A DNA stretch of 64,000 nt, from assembly GCF_000963965.1 (NCBI RefSeq), contig NZ_BAMX01000055.1, positions 154 to 64,153 on the forward strand. The letters run 5' to 3'. Within the stretch, counting starts at the first letter, position 1. Every line of letters starts with the position of its first letter. This document shows positions 55,160 through 64,000 of this stretch, piece after piece. Source of the stretch: Acetobacter orientalis (GTDB lineage: Bacteria > Pseudomonadota > Alphaproteobacteria > Acetobacterales > Acetobacteraceae). Position numbers and translations under genes: made by a program. The notes under the pieces are model-generated. The model was given only the letters and a program-made list of their open reading frames with translations, was not told the DNA's origin and made no database searches.

Positions 55160-55330
55160 GCCAGCAACCTTAAAACGAAAATAAACACTTTGTCATAGTC
55201 CGCACAACAGATTGCAGCCATGCGGGGCGCGCTCTTTTACGCAACACCGCCTGTAGAAACCGCTTTTTGTAACATTCTCAGTTGCGTTTGTGCCATGAGC
55301 ATGATACCTCGGCGCTCGAAAACTGGTTAT

Positions 55331-55406
55331 GCCCGCTTAGCTCAGTTGGTAGAGCACGTCATTCGTAATGATGGGGCCGATGGTTCGAATCCGTCAGCGG
55401 GCACCA
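55331..55406 (+). tRNA. tRNA-Thr (anticodon CGT)
   Basis: A 76-base cloverleaf: acceptor GCCCGCT/AGCGGGC, D arm GCTCAGTTGGTAGAGC, anticodon loop TTCGTAA with CGT, T arm GGTTCGAATCC, and an encoded CCA. It lies alone between pqiA and the ArnT-like gene. Confidence 0.96.
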
Positions 55407-55527
55407 GTTTTCCTTCAATTTTTCCCCTATATTCTCAAATACCTTTTAAGTTGCTTGGCAGCTTACCCTGCTTTTGTGGTTGCAGGAAACCTTATGCCTA
55501 AACCACACGTGCCACACAAAGCCAACG

Positions 55528-55566
<39 letters not shown>

Positions 55567-55601
55567 AGCTGTGCCGCATGCACCCTAACGTGCAAAGGCT
55601 T

Positions 55602-57305
55602 TTATGGTTTGGGGGGTTCTGTTGGCTCTTGCGGGGCCAAACCATAAAGGCTGATAGCCAAGTGGTGCCCGTTAGAATAATTAAGCCCAGAGACCATGCC
55701 GTAAGACAGCGCCTGTGCACCACCGAGTGCCGCCATAAAGGCTGCACGCTTTTTTTCATCAACTAACGCCAGCGTGCAGGTACGGTTGGCAAGCATCATG
55801 CTTGCAGCTTGCTCTACCCCTACAAGGTGTACTTTACCACCCAGCAAAAAGACCAAGCTTGGCTCAGAAAATGATACTGACGCCACTTGCGTTTGTGCAC
55901 CGCAGGGTAAATGTGTTTGCACCAAGCCCGCCAAACGTGGGGCCAGCCAAATGCTCTGCAAGCGGGGCACAACAACCGTAAATAACCCAACATAAAGCAA
56001 GGCGGCACAGGTAGCACTGGTTACAAAAGCCCGGCGTAATTCTGCACGGTAAATTTGCACAGCGGCCAAGCCCACCAAGGGTAAGCAGCCGCCTGCTAAA
56101 ACCAATGCGGGCAAAGACACAACATGCTCAAGCTGCCACAACAGCACAGGCCCAGCAGCGGCAAGGGCAACCCCTACTAAGGCCCAAGCGACGCCATAAA
56201 AACAAAGCAACCCACGCGCCCAAAGTGCTTTAGGCCATGCCTGCCATTGGGCAGCACCGCGTGCCAGCATACCAGCACTCAGCACAGCAATGGCCGGGTA
56301 AGTAGGTAAAACATAGTGCGGCAGTTTGGTGGCAATAAGCTCAAACACCACCCAGTGCGGAATAATCCAGCACAGTAAATATTTGACCGTTTGCGCCCTG
56401 CGGTTTTGCCAGATAGCGGGCACGGCCGCTGCCACAAAAAAAGACCCCGGCCAGAATGCCAGCAAAAATACCAGCACATGGTAACCCGGTGGCAGGCCAT
56501 GCGCCTGCTGGCCCGAGGCCACCTTGCCCAAAAAATTGGTGCCTACAGCATTGGTAAAAAATGCACCGTGGCTCACAACCCCAATGGCTACACACCACGG
56601 CAGCATAAGGGCTAATGCAATGCACCAGCCCCATGCGGGCCTAAGCCTACGCCAAAGGCTGAGGTTACGCTCAACCAGTGCAAGGGCGAGTGGTGTACCA
56701 AGAGAAGGTATAAGAATAACCGGGCCTTTAAGCATAAGCCCGCACCCGATAGCCACCCAGAACAACACCGCGGCCTGCCAAGGGGTAGGCCGCCCGTTTT
56801 CACGGTCTAGCAAAGCCCGTACCAACGCAACCTGTGCCAGCAACACAGTAAGAAGCAGGGTCGAATCGATGGTGCCCATACGGCTTTCAGCCGTAACCAG
56901 TACCGAGACCATGAGCATAACACCGGCCATAAGCCCGGCTGTAGCCCCAAACAAAGCAGAGCCAATCCATGCCGTAAGCACAACCGACACCGACATGGCG
57001 AGCAAAGACGGAATACGATACGCCCAAACAGCACGCTCTTTAAGCGTACCCGTGGCCGCAACGGCTGCTGCTTCTAGCCAGTAAATACCTGCTGGCTGCA
57101 AATAGCGGGGTTTGTCTTGAAAGCGTACATCAACAAAGTTGCCACTTTCCAGCATCTGGGCTGTGGCTTCCATGTAGCGGGGTTCGTCTCGGTCGAAAGG
57201 GGGGATAGAGGCCCGACCGGGTAAAAACAGCAGAAATGCAAAAAGCCCCAGCAACGCAAGCGCCCGGCCAGACAGGCGTTGCCCGCTAAGCCAGTGCGTC
57301 AACAT
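55602..57305 (-). CDS. ArnT-like lipid-linked sugar glycosyltransferase (GT83/PMT family)
   Basis: This 567-residue polytopic membrane protein has about 12 membrane segments. The periplasmic acidic motif PPFDRDEPRYMEATAQML near residue 35 is the catalytic Asp-Glu region of the family. ESRMGTIDSTLLLTVLLAQ and FFLAFWPGSFFVA-like VLVFLLAFWPGSFFVAA follow. The family moves a sugar from an undecaprenyl carrier to lipid A or other acceptors. The donor is unknown. It overlaps the ArnC-like gene (starting within its last codons), so the two work as a pair. Confidence 0.85.
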   Translation of the reverse strand: MLTHWLSGQRLSGRALALLGLFAFLLFLPGRASIPPFDRDEPRYMEATAQMLESGNFVDVRFQDKPRYLQPAGIYWLEAAAVAATGTLKERAVWAYRIPSLLAMSVSVVLTAWIGSALFGATAGLMAGVMLMVSVLVTAESRMGTIDSTLLLTVLLAQVALVRALLDRENGRPTPWQAAVLFWVAIGCGLMLKGPVILIPSLGTPLALALVERNLSLWRRLRPAWGWCIALALMLPWCVAIGVVSHGAFFTNAVGTNFLGKVASGQQAHGLPPGYHVLVFLLAFWPGSFFVAAAVPAIWQNRRAQTVKYLLCWIIPHWVVFELIATKLPHYVLPTYPAIAVLSAGMLARGAAQWQAWPKALWARGLLCFYGVAWALVGVALAAAGPVLLWQLEHVVSLPALVLAGGCLPLVGLAAVQIYRAELRRAFVTSATCAALLYVGLFTVVVPRLQSIWLAPRLAGLVQTHLPCGAQTQVASVSFSEPSLVFLLGGKVHLVGVEQAASMMLANRTCTLALVDEKKRAAFMAALGGAQALSYGMVSGLNYSNGHHLAISLYGLAPQEPTEPPKP

Positions 57306-58129
57306 TCCTTAACCGATTTAGGCAAGCGGGTGCGGTTACGGAGCCATATAACGCCCAGCATATCGCGCACGCCAACAATGGCCCGGTTGAGATTGGTATA
57401 TTTAGAATGCCCATGCAGCCGTGGCCGGTGCCTAACAGTGTGACACACTAACGGTACACCATAAGAGTTAAGCAATGCGGGCAAAAAGCGGTGTAGCCCT
57501 TCAAATTGCGGCAGGCGCAAAAAGGCATCACGCTGGAACAGTTTAACCGGGGCACCCGTATCTGGGCAGTCGTCCCGCAAGAGACGACGGCGTAAGCCAT
57601 TTGCAAAGCGGGTTGCAAACCGGCGCGACCACCCATCTTGACGGCGTTTTCTAACCCCCACCACTAAAGGCGGCGTACCATTAGCAGAGCGGGCCAAAGC
57701 AAGCAGGGTGCCCAACTCGCGCGGGTCGTCCTGCCCATCTCCGTCCATGGTGGCAACCCATTCTGCTTTGGCGGCGGTAATACCGGTGCGCAACGCAGCA
57801 GACTTACCACAACACCGGTCATGAGAAAGCACACGAAGGTTTGGCAGGCAGGTAGCACGCTGCTGTTGCAGCACAGCTACGGTATTATCCTGGCTACCGT
57901 CATCTACAAAGATAATTTCTGTAGGGGGGAGAGACTGGCAGGCTTCGGCCAGCTCTTGGCATACAAACGGCAAATTATCGCGTTCGTTAAGAACAGCGAT
58001 AACAATGCTCAAAACCGGGGGTTGGTCACCCCCGAGGGAGGTTTGGGCGGTCAAGCCGGGTCTATCAACCGGTGCTGGCTCAGGCCGCGCGGCGGGCCAG
58101 AGCAGCAGGCAAACCAGCAATAGCGCCAT
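57299..58129 (-). CDS. GT2 glycosyltransferase, ArnC/dolichyl-phosphate-sugar synthase-like
   Basis: This 276-residue protein has a GT2 domain with LSIVIAVLNERDNLPFVCQE, the metal-binding DDGSQDNTV and DGDGQDDPRE, and a C-terminal GHSKY region (RLHGHSKYTNLNRAIVG). These features fit synthases that load a sugar onto a polyprenyl phosphate for the adjacent ArnT-like enzyme. It lacks the two C-terminal membrane helices of ArnC. The ATG at 58129 lies 50 bases inside atpF with no ribosome site, so the true start may be later. Confidence 0.75.
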   Translation of the reverse strand: MALLLVCLLLWPAARPEPAPVDRPGLTAQTSLGGDQPPVLSIVIAVLNERDNLPFVCQELAEACQSLPPTEIIFVDDGSQDNTVAVLQQQRATCLPNLRVLSHDRCCGKSAALRTGITAAKAEWVATMDGDGQDDPRELGTLLALARSANGTPPLVVGVRKRRQDGWSRRFATRFANGLRRRLLRDDCPDTGAPVKLFQRDAFLRLPQFEGLHRFLPALLNSYGVPLVCHTVRHRPRLHGHSKYTNLNRAIVGVRDMLGVIWLRNRTRLPKSVKEC

Positions 58130-58583
58130 CAATCAAAGACGTGGCACTTTGTGCAGAAAGAGAGTCTGCAATAACGCCACGGCTTGCTTCAACAGCGACA
58201 TCAATAGCTGCTTGGCGTACTTCTTTTACAGCGGCACGCTCAACAGCGGCAATGCGGTCACGGGCCATTTGCTCGTGGCGTTTTACCATGTCTTCTGCTT
58301 CTGCGCGGGCTTTTTCAGCGGCAGCAGCAGCATGCTGGCGAGACTGCTCAATAACAGATTTTGCTTCAGCCAGAGCCTGCTCACGCTCACGCGTGGCGTC
58401 TTCTAGCATCTGCTCAGCTTCGCGGCGCAAACGGGCAGCTTCATCAAGTTCTTCACGGATACGGGCAGCGCGGCTGTCCAGAATCGTGGTGATGGGTGCC
58501 CAGAGCTTACGACCGAAGAATACAAAGAACAGGACGAAGGAGACAGCGACCCAAAAACCTGCTTCGTGAAAAATGCCATTCAT
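58080..58583 (-). CDS. atpF: ATP synthase F0 subunit b
   Basis: This 167-residue subunit has one N-terminal membrane helix (FWVAVSFVLFFVFFGRKLW) and a long charged helix that forms the peripheral stalk with b'. The C-terminal end overlaps the ArnC-like start. It is the last of the F0 genes, after atpI-atpB-atpE-b'. Confidence 0.92.
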   Translation of the reverse strand: MNGIFHEAGFWVAVSFVLFFVFFGRKLWAPITTILDSRAARIREELDEAARLRREAEQMLEDATREREQALAEAKSVIEQSRQHAAAAAEKARAEAEDMVKRHEQMARDRIAAVERAAVKEVRQAAIDVAVEASRGVIADSLSAQSATSLIDGAIAGLPAALARRAA

Positions 58584-58607
58584 GATGATAATTCCTCTCG
58601 AGGCCTG

Positions 58608-59207
58608 TTAAACAGTCCGCTGTGCCGTAGCACCTTCAACCTTTTTGGCCACCAAAGCTGCATCAGCCGGGGTGCCGGTCAGGCGGCTGACGAGCGACTG
58701 GGTTGTTTCTGCTGCAATATCTTTAAGCGCAGCAAAAGCCCGGAGCTTTTCAGCAGCGACACGTTTTTCAGCATCAGCAAGTTCTGTGCCGAGACGTGCA
58801 TTAATTTCTTCTAATTTTTGCTCAGCAATACGCTGTTCTTCGTCCAGCGCCTGCTTGAGATTTGCCTGAGCTTCAGCCAGAGCCTCTTTACGAGCCTGCT
58901 GGAGTTCTGCCACGGCGTTATCTGCATCATGCTTGGCAGCGCGCGCAACTTCGAGGTCGTTCGAAATGCGGTTGCTACGGTCTTCTAGCACGCGGCCAAC
59001 ACGTGGCAGCATGACCCGGCTGAGCACCAGGTAAAAACCCAAGAAAATCACACCCCCCCAGATTACCTGACCGGTAACTAGAGGGTTGTGAAAATCAAGC
59101 TGAGGCATCCCTGCGGCATAGGCACCAGGTGCCGTCATGGCCAGTAAAGACACGCCGGATACCACAGCGAGCACACCGGCACGAGTAGTCTTCATCATGA
59201 CACCCAC
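58608..59207 (-). CDS. ATP synthase F0 subunit b'
   Basis: This 199-residue subunit is longer than b: a hydrophobic, signal-like N-terminus (LAVVSGVSLLAMTAPGAYA), a membrane helix (VIWGGVIFLGFYLVLSRVML), then the stalk helix. In alphaproteobacteria b and b' form a heterodimer. A GTG at 59207 has GGGGAG eight bases upstream; ATGs at 59198 and 59195 are alternatives. Confidence 0.9.
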   Translation of the reverse strand: MGVMMKTTRAGVLAVVSGVSLLAMTAPGAYAAGMPQLDFHNPLVTGQVIWGGVIFLGFYLVLSRVMLPRVGRVLEDRSNRISNDLEVARAAKHDADNAVAELQQARKEALAEAQANLKQALDEEQRIAEQKLEEINARLGTELADAEKRVAAEKLRAFAALKDIAAETTQSLVSRLTGTPADAALVAKKVEGATAQRTV

Positions 59208-59239
59208 AGGAACTTCTCCCCTTTATTCCCGAACGTTTC

Positions 59240-59464
59240 TTAGACGAAGAGGATCAGGAACGCGATCAGCAGAGCGAACAGAGCGATAGCTTCTGTCAGC
59301 GCAAAGCCCAGCATGCCCAGACCGAAAACGTGGGGGCGAGAAGCTGGGTTACGAGCAATGCTGCTCACCAGCGTTGAAAAGATGTTGCCGAGGCCGATAC
59401 CAACGCCGGCAAGGGCGATCACGGCGATACCTGCACCGATTTCCCGGGCTGCAGCGATGTCCAT
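59240..59464 (-). CDS. atpE: ATP synthase F0 subunit c
   Basis: This 74-residue subunit has two hydrophobic helices joined by a polar loop ([10 protein letters not shown]) and the proton-carrying Glu in [15 protein letters not shown]. The first helix has the GXGXG pattern GVGIGLG, typical of c rings. No Na+-type ligand pattern is obvious, so it probably moves protons. The ATG at 59464 is chosen over 59497; AGGAAG precedes it. Confidence 0.95.
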   Translation of the reverse strand: MDIAAAREIGAGIAVIALAGVGIGLGNIFSTLVSSIARNPASRPHVFGLGMLGFALTEAIALFALLIAFLILFV

Positions 59465-59516
59465 ATCAGTCACTTCCTTGTTTAAAGTACAGTTCAAACG
59501 AAACGGGCAAAGCAGC

Positions 59517-60266
59517 TCAGTGAGCCACGGCCTCCCGCAGGTAGATGCACGTCAGGATGGCAAACACATAGGCCTGCAGCACACCAACAAGCAACTCAAG
59601 AGCCACCAGCGCCATATTAATGACGATAGGCCCGATCGCAAACACATCACCCACCACGCCAAAACCGGCGAGCATGATGACAAAGCTTGCGAAAATTTCA
59701 AACATGACGTGCCCAGCGACCATATTAGCAAATAGTCGGATAGACAGGCTCACGGGGCGAGAGAGAAAGGACAGGATTTCAATCGGGATCAGCAGCGGCG
59801 CAAGAGCCATGCTGGCACCAGCAGGCATAAAGTGCGCGAAGAAACGGAAACCCTGAACTTTCAGAGAAACGATAACCGTTAGCAAAAACACCATAACAGC
59901 CAGCGCAAGCGTTACCGCAATGTGGCTGGTGAAGGTGAAAGAGAACGGTAGCAGGCCAAGATAGTTACCGGCCAGAATGAAGAAAAACAGCGTGAAGATG
60001 AACGGGAAGAAGGCTGCGCCTTCTGGCCCGATAGTATCGACCGCCATGTTTCTGATAAATTCGTAGCACACCTCTGCGGCGGCCTGAAAACGGCCCGGAA
60101 CCACAGCAGCAGGGCGCATACCAAAATACAGGAAAGCAAGAACGAGGCACACTGCCACGATCATGTAAAGTGGAGACTGACTGAAGCGCAGTGCGTCACC
60201 AAGCCCGCCAAGAACGGGATGAAGCTCGAACTGACCAAGTACATCGATACTGGAACCGCCCGCCAA
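59517..60266 (-). CDS. atpB: ATP synthase F0 subunit a
   Basis: This 249-residue subunit has about five membrane helices. The essential Arg is in [20 protein letters not shown], opposite the c-ring Glu. It forms the proton half-channels. The intact C-terminus ([17 protein letters not shown]) matches the family. It follows atpI. Confidence 0.95.
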   Translation of the reverse strand: MAGGSSIDVLGQFELHPVLGGLGDALRFSQSPLYMIVAVCLVLAFLYFGMRPAAVVPGRFQAAAEVCYEFIRNMAVDTIGPEGAAFFPFIFTLFFFILAGNYLGLLPFSFTFTSHIAVTLALAVMVFLLTVIVSLKVQGFRFFAHFMPAGASMALAPLLIPIEILSFLSRPVSLSIRLFANMVAGHVMFEIFASFVIMLAGFGVVGDVFAIGPIVINMALVALELLVGVLQAYVFAILTCIYLREAVAH

Positions 60267-60328
60267 AACCGTTCTCCTAACCCTTACTGTTCCAGCGCCT
60301 GCTTCCGGTGCTGGTGCCTTGCTGTTTT

Positions 60329-60628
60329 TTAGCCCTTTGGAGGTTGAACCAACCGCCAGACATTGAGCACTCCTGCACTACCCCCAAGCAGCGCGAAGAG
60401 AATAAGGAAGATAGCCCGGGTATGGAACCAATGGTCCAGCCCCCAACCAATTGCAACGCCTACGACAAGAGCGGAGATCATTTCCGTTCCGGCTCGTAGG
60501 GCCAATGCTGGCAAGGACTGTTCGGCCTCGCTTGGAGCATCAGCTTTTGGGTCTTCAACTTTCAGCCCGGAGCGGCGTTCTGCTGCTTCCAAACGTCGGT
60601 CGAAAGACTCGTTACTTTCTTCGCCCAT
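60329..60628 (-). CDS. AtpZ/AtpI-type ATP synthase assembly protein
   Basis: This 99-residue protein has a charged N-terminus (about 40 residues) and two membrane helices (MISALVVGVAIGWGLDHWFH and IFLILFALLGGSAGVLNVWR). It matches the AtpI group that heads F0 operons and helps c-ring assembly. The ATG at 60628 has GGAGG eight bases upstream and is preferred to the GTG at 60637. Confidence 0.88.
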   Translation of the reverse strand: MGEESNESFDRRLEAAERRSGLKVEDPKADAPSEAEQSLPALALRAGTEMISALVVGVAIGWGLDHWFHTRAIFLILFALLGGSAGVLNVWRLVQPPKG

Positions 60629-60747
60629 ACTTCGCACCTCCAGAAGGGTGCAGGCGCTTGCTAACGGGGCAGCTATTCGCTGTCAAGGAAGCATCACCGG
60701 CACGCGCGGGAAAATTGGTCACTTCTTCAAAAAAAACGACTTTTTGG

Positions 60748-61686
60748 TCACTCTTTTTCGGCTGTTTCGGGCAAGCCAACCAAACCACGGGCAAAATCGA
60801 CCGCCTTAAAGGGGCGTAGGTCTTCTGCCTGTTCGCCCACGCCAACGGCGTGTACGGGCAGGCCAAAACTGTCTGCCAAGGCCACAACAATGCCGCCTCG
60901 GGCCGAGCCATCAAGTTTTGTCACCACCAAACCGGTAACATTCACCAATTCGCGGAAGACACGCACCTGCTCCATGGCATTTTGGCCGGTTGTGGCATCA
61001 AGCACCAGCAAAACCGTATGGGGTGCGGTTTCGTCAAACTTGCGCATAACGCGAATGACCTTGGCCAGCTCCTCCATAAGGGCGCTTTTATTGTGCAGGC
61101 GGCCAGCAGTGTCGATAAACAGAAGGTCTGCCCCTTCCGCTTTGCCGCGTTTAAGACCTTCAAACGCCAAACCGGCGGCATCGCAGTTGGGGGGGCCAGC
61201 AATAACGGGGCAATGTGTACGCTCCCCCCACACCTGCAACTGCTCAACAGCCGCAGCGCGGAAGGTGTCACCTGCCACCATCATGACCTTTTTGCCCTGC
61301 TCGCTAAAAGAGCGGGCCATTTTGCCAATGGTGGTGGTTTTACCCGTACCATTAACCCCAACAACCAGCACAACATGCGGTTTGTGCTCTGGGTTTGGCT
61401 CAAACGGTATGGCTACGGGGTCAAGAATGGTGGCAATTTCGTTTGCCAGCGCATCACGAATTTCTTCGTCCGTCACCTCTGTACCAAAGCGGGAAGAGCG
61501 GAAAGACTCGATAACCCGCTCTGCCACGTTGGGGCCTAGGTCTGCGGTTATCAGCAGGTCTTCGAGTTCTTCCAGCGCCTCGTCATCGAGTTTGCGCTTT
61601 GTAAAAACCGAGCTTAGCCCTCCGCCCAATTTTTGGGTAGAACGCGACAGCCCCTGTTTAAGGCGTGAAAAAAAACCTAGCGCCAT
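60748..61686 (-). CDS. ftsY: Signal recognition particle receptor FtsY
   Basis: This 312-residue GTPase receives SRP-ribosome complexes at the membrane. The N domain starts MALGFFSRLKQGLSRSTQK; the G domain carries GVNGTGKTTTIGKMAR, GDTFRAAAVEQLQVW, DTAGRLHNKSALMEEL and TKLDGSARGG. The acidic A domain of larger FtsY proteins is nearly absent, as in many alphaproteobacteria. It lies one base after mtaB, so it is cotranscribed. Confidence 0.95.
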   Translation of the reverse strand: MALGFFSRLKQGLSRSTQKLGGGLSSVFTKRKLDDEALEELEDLLITADLGPNVAERVIESFRSSRFGTEVTDEEIRDALANEIATILDPVAIPFEPNPEHKPHVVLVVGVNGTGKTTTIGKMARSFSEQGKKVMMVAGDTFRAAAVEQLQVWGERTHCPVIAGPPNCDAAGLAFEGLKRGKAEGADLLFIDTAGRLHNKSALMEELAKVIRVMRKFDETAPHTVLLVLDATTGQNAMEQVRVFRELVNVTGLVVTKLDGSARGGIVVALADSFGLPVHAVGVGEQAEDLRPFKAVDFARGLVGLPETAEKE

Positions 61687-61687
61687 C

Positions 61688-62932
61688 TCAAACCCTTTCT
61701 GCCAGCAGGCCGGTCTCGTCCACCGCTATGGCCCGCAGGCTGATAATCTCGCCAATTTCTGCTTCGCCTTGTGCCAAACGCACCGGCGCAAACTGCTCAC
61801 TATGGCCGGATGTAGGGGTTTCCATCAGCACGCGCAAATTCTGGCCTAGCAACGTTTGGTAATAGTTTTGCGCACTTGCTGCCCCTACAGCGCGCAAGGT
61901 GGCCGCACGGGCCTTGCGCTCTGGCACGGGCACAGCGCGCATACGGGCCGCAGGCGTGCCCGGCCGCTCGCTATACGGAAAGACATGTAGGTACGGAATG
62001 CCTTGCTCGGCCAGAAACGCGCGGGTTTCTTCAAACAAGGCGTCATCTTCAGTCGGGAAACCCGCAATAACATCTGCCCCAATACCCAAACCGGGCCGTA
62101 AGGCGCGGGCGCGGGCAATAACGCTGGCCGCATCTTGCGCCAAATGGCGGCGCTTCATGCGTTTGAGAATAAGGTCTGACCCCGCCTGCAAAGAAAGATG
62201 CAGGTAAGGCATAAAGCGTGGCTCGTGCTCTAGTAGCCGCCAGATGTCCTCATCAATTTCCACCGGGTCTACAGACGACAGGCGGAGCCGCTCCAACTGG
62301 GGCACCAGAGCCAGCACACGGCGGCACAACTGCCCAAGGCTTGGGGTACCGGGCAGGTCTCCGCCCCAAGAGGTCATATCAACGCCTGTGAGCACAACCT
62401 CGCGGTAACCCGATTCGACCAAGGCCCGCACTTGCTCCACCACCACCCCAACGGGGGCAGAGCGTGATGGCCCGCGCCCAAAGGGAATAATGCAAAATGT
62501 GCAGCGGTGGTCGCACCCCTGCTGCACCTGCACAAACGCACGGGTACGGCCTGCAAATTCTGTTACCAAGTGGGCAGCCGTTTCTTTAGCCACCATAATG
62601 TCTGACACAGCGCGCGCTTCGTGCATGGCGCTGGCAGACCAGCTTTCGGCTTTAAGTTTTTCTTCATTCCCCAAAACACGGGTCACACCCGGCAGTGCGG
62701 CCCAGCGGTCTGGGTCTATTTGGGCCGCGCAGCCTGTTACCACAATGCGTGCGCCGGGCTTGTCGCGGTGGGCGCGACGTATGGCTTGGCGGGCTTGGCG
62801 CTCAGCCTCACCAGTTACCGCGCAGGTGTTGACAATAATCACATCATCGAGGGCGGCAGCATGCTCGCGCATAACCTCGCTTTCCCATGTGTTCAGGCGG
62901 CAGCCAAAGGTTAGAATTTCTGGCTTGGTCAT
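61688..62932 (-). CDS. mtaB: tRNA t6A37 methylthiotransferase MtaB
   Basis: This 414-residue radical SAM enzyme adds a methylthio group to t6A37 of tRNAs. The N-terminal UPF0004 domain has [28 protein letters not shown] and TGCAAQ. The radical SAM CX3CX2C is in [16 protein letters not shown], followed by [13 protein letters not shown] and [20 protein letters not shown]-terminal TRAM-like region ends the protein. It overlaps dapF by four bases. Confidence 0.94.
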   Translation of the reverse strand: MTKPEILTFGCRLNTWESEVMREHAAALDDVIIVNTCAVTGEAERQARQAIRRAHRDKPGARIVVTGCAAQIDPDRWAALPGVTRVLGNEEKLKAESWSASAMHEARAVSDIMVAKETAAHLVTEFAGRTRAFVQVQQGCDHRCTFCIIPFGRGPSRSAPVGVVVEQVRALVESGYREVVLTGVDMTSWGGDLPGTPSLGQLCRRVLALVPQLERLRLSSVDPVEIDEDIWRLLEHEPRFMPYLHLSLQAGSDLILKRMKRRHLAQDAASVIARARALRPGLGIGADVIAGFPTEDDALFEETRAFLAEQGIPYLHVFPYSERPGTPAARMRAVPVPERKARAATLRAVGAASAQNYYQTLLGQNLRVLMETPTSGHSEQFAPVRLAQGEAEIGEIISLRAIAVDETGLLAERV

Positions 62933-63744
62933 GCGGGGTAATCAGCCAGAACGACTGTCCCTTCAAAAGACAGCGTTGCAGGGCCGGTCATGAGCACATG
63001 GTTGGTTTGTGCGCTCCATTCAATCCGCAACAGCCCCCCATCAAGCTCAACCTCACACACGCGCTCAACAAGGCCACGGCGCACAGCATTAACCACAGCA
63101 GCACACGCGCCAGAGCCGCAGGCTTCTGTTACCCCGGCCCCACGCTCATGCACTTTAAGGCGCATGCGGTTTGGGCCTTCAATTTTTGCAAAACCAATAT
63201 TGGCCCGCTCAGGAAAAATAGGGTTGTGCTCAAGAGCGTAACCTTGCTCTAGCCCAGAGAAATCAGACACAAAAAAGGTAGCATGGGGGTTACCCATAGA
63301 GGCTGCGGCAGGTGCACCGGGCAAGGGTAGACTGAGCGTATCGTGCGCCTGTGCCAAGGGCACATCTTGCCAGCTTAGGCGCGGTTGCCCCATATCCACC
63401 GTGACCAGCCCATCTGGTGCAATACTGGCGGGTAATACGCCTGCACGGGTTTGCAGCACGGGGGCACGGTTGCCAGTCTGGCGGAACACAAGGTCTGCCA
63501 CGCAGCGTGAGGCATTACCGCAAGCCCCTGCCTCTGACCCATCTGGGTTGAAAAAACGCACGAACACATCGGCCCCTTCTGCGCAGGCGGGGCGCAGGGT
63601 CACAAGCTGGTCGCACCCTATGCCACGTTTTCGGTGCGCGAGTGCGGCAATGCGCACAGGCGTGAGGGCAAGGTGGGTGGTGCGCTCATCAAGAATAACA
63701 AAGTCATTCCCGAGGCCATGCATCTTGTGAAAGGAGGTCAACAT
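62929..63744 (-). CDS. dapF: Diaminopimelate epimerase
   Basis: This 271-residue enzyme converts LL- to meso-diaminopimelate for lysine and peptidoglycan synthesis. The two active Cys residues lie in [13 protein letters not shown] and [13 protein letters not shown]. The start [17 protein letters not shown] is standard. It begins the dapF-mtaB-ftsY run. Confidence 0.96.
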   Translation of the reverse strand: MLTSFHKMHGLGNDFVILDERTTHLALTPVRIAALAHRKRGIGCDQLVTLRPACAEGADVFVRFFNPDGSEAGACGNASRCVADLVFRQTGNRAPVLQTRAGVLPASIAPDGLVTVDMGQPRLSWQDVPLAQAHDTLSLPLPGAPAAASMGNPHATFFVSDFSGLEQGYALEHNPIFPERANIGFAKIEGPNRMRLKVHERGAGVTEACGSGACAAVVNAVRRGLVERVCEVELDGGLLRIEWSAQTNHVLMTGPATLSFEGTVVLADYPA

Positions 63745-63817
63745 CGTGCGTCTTATACGGTAAAGTGGCCGCTAACGCCATGTGAAGGCAGGCGGCCAGC
63801 ATGAGCAAAAACAGGTT

Positions 63818-64000
63818 TTAGACGAAACGCCCCGGCGCGCCGCGCTGAAGCACCTCAATTTTATAACCATCGGGGTCGGTCAGGAAGAAAAATGTGCCAA
63901 TAACGCGGCCATTATTTTCCAGGGTTTTAACGGGGGTAAGTGTGAGCCCCTCTTTGTGCAGGCGGGCATGTTCTGCTGCTGCATCTTCTACAGAAACAGC
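63818..64000 (-). CDS. Glyoxalase I / VOC family protein, 3' end only
   Basis: The last 60 codons of a minus-strand gene that continues past the window edge. The visible part contains GRVIGTFFLTDPDGYKIEVL, matching the C-terminal half of lactoylglutathione lyase (a metal-binding Glu in IEVL). The N-terminal half is not visible, so the name is tentative within the VOC superfamily. Confidence 0.75.
   Translation of the reverse strand, partial: AVSVEDAAAEHARLHKEGLTLTPVKTLENNGRVIGTFFFLTDPDGYKIEVLQRGAPGRFV

Noticed and set aside
58080-59207. Duplicated b subunit as a gene duplication anomaly
   Set aside because: Paired b and b' subunits are normal in alphaproteobacterial ATP synthases.

Overview
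The window looks like chromosomal DNA of an acetic acid bacterium or close relative (Acetobacteraceae, Alphaproteobacteria). This is inferred from gene content: an F0-only ATP synthase cluster with paired b and b' subunits, a STAS-MlaE fusion, a dapF-mtaB-ftsY run, one-piece GcvP, one-piece B12-dependent MetH, and XdhC beside a MocA-like protein. No rRNA, phage, transposase or CRISPR array was seen. Two tRNA genes (Lys-TTT, Thr-CGT) are present and neither borders a recognisable island.

Layout. 0-6.5 kb: sugar-nucleotide epimerase, DUF192 protein, metallo-hydrolase and host-attachment protein on the minus strand, then XdhC, MocA-like, RidA and a secreted CHAP protein on the plus strand. 6.9-13.3 kb: gcvT-gcvH-gcvP behind a tandem glycine riboswitch, then speD-speE. 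13.5-17.6 kb: a large exported TPR protein, a His-rich lipoprotein, a LysR regulator and tRNA-Lys. 17.8-27.4 kb: housekeeping genes (cyclophilin, coaD, gyrA, a nitronate-monooxygenase-like flavoprotein, pnp, rpsO, truB). 27.6-31.1 kb: a complete Mla-type lipid transport operon.

31.2-43.3 kb is the most distinctive region: a minus-strand block, visibly richer in A+T than its surroundings, holding a GT4 glycosyltransferase, an unrecognised 440-residue protein with a very basic tail, a 1031-residue multidomain glycosyltransferase, a Sel1-repeat protein, an HlyD adaptor and a type I secretion ABC exporter with a degenerate C39-like domain. No secreted substrate or TolC-type outer-membrane channel is visible. 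A short orphan gene, head to head with metH, closes the block. I read the block as a candidate glycosylation-plus-export locus for a surface protein or glycan encoded elsewhere; that is inference.

43.3-64 kb returns to ordinary composition: metH, a Na/Pi cotransporter, a small unknown, cvpA-purF, a second MCE lipid-transport system (PqiA-PqiB-PqiC-like), tRNA-Thr, two lipid-linked-sugar glycosyltransferases (ArnT-like and ArnC-like), the ATP synthase F0 genes atpI-B-E-F'-F, then dapF-mtaB-ftsY and the 3' end of a glyoxalase I gene cut by the window edge. Two MCE systems and several envelope glycosyltransferases give the window a strong cell-envelope theme.
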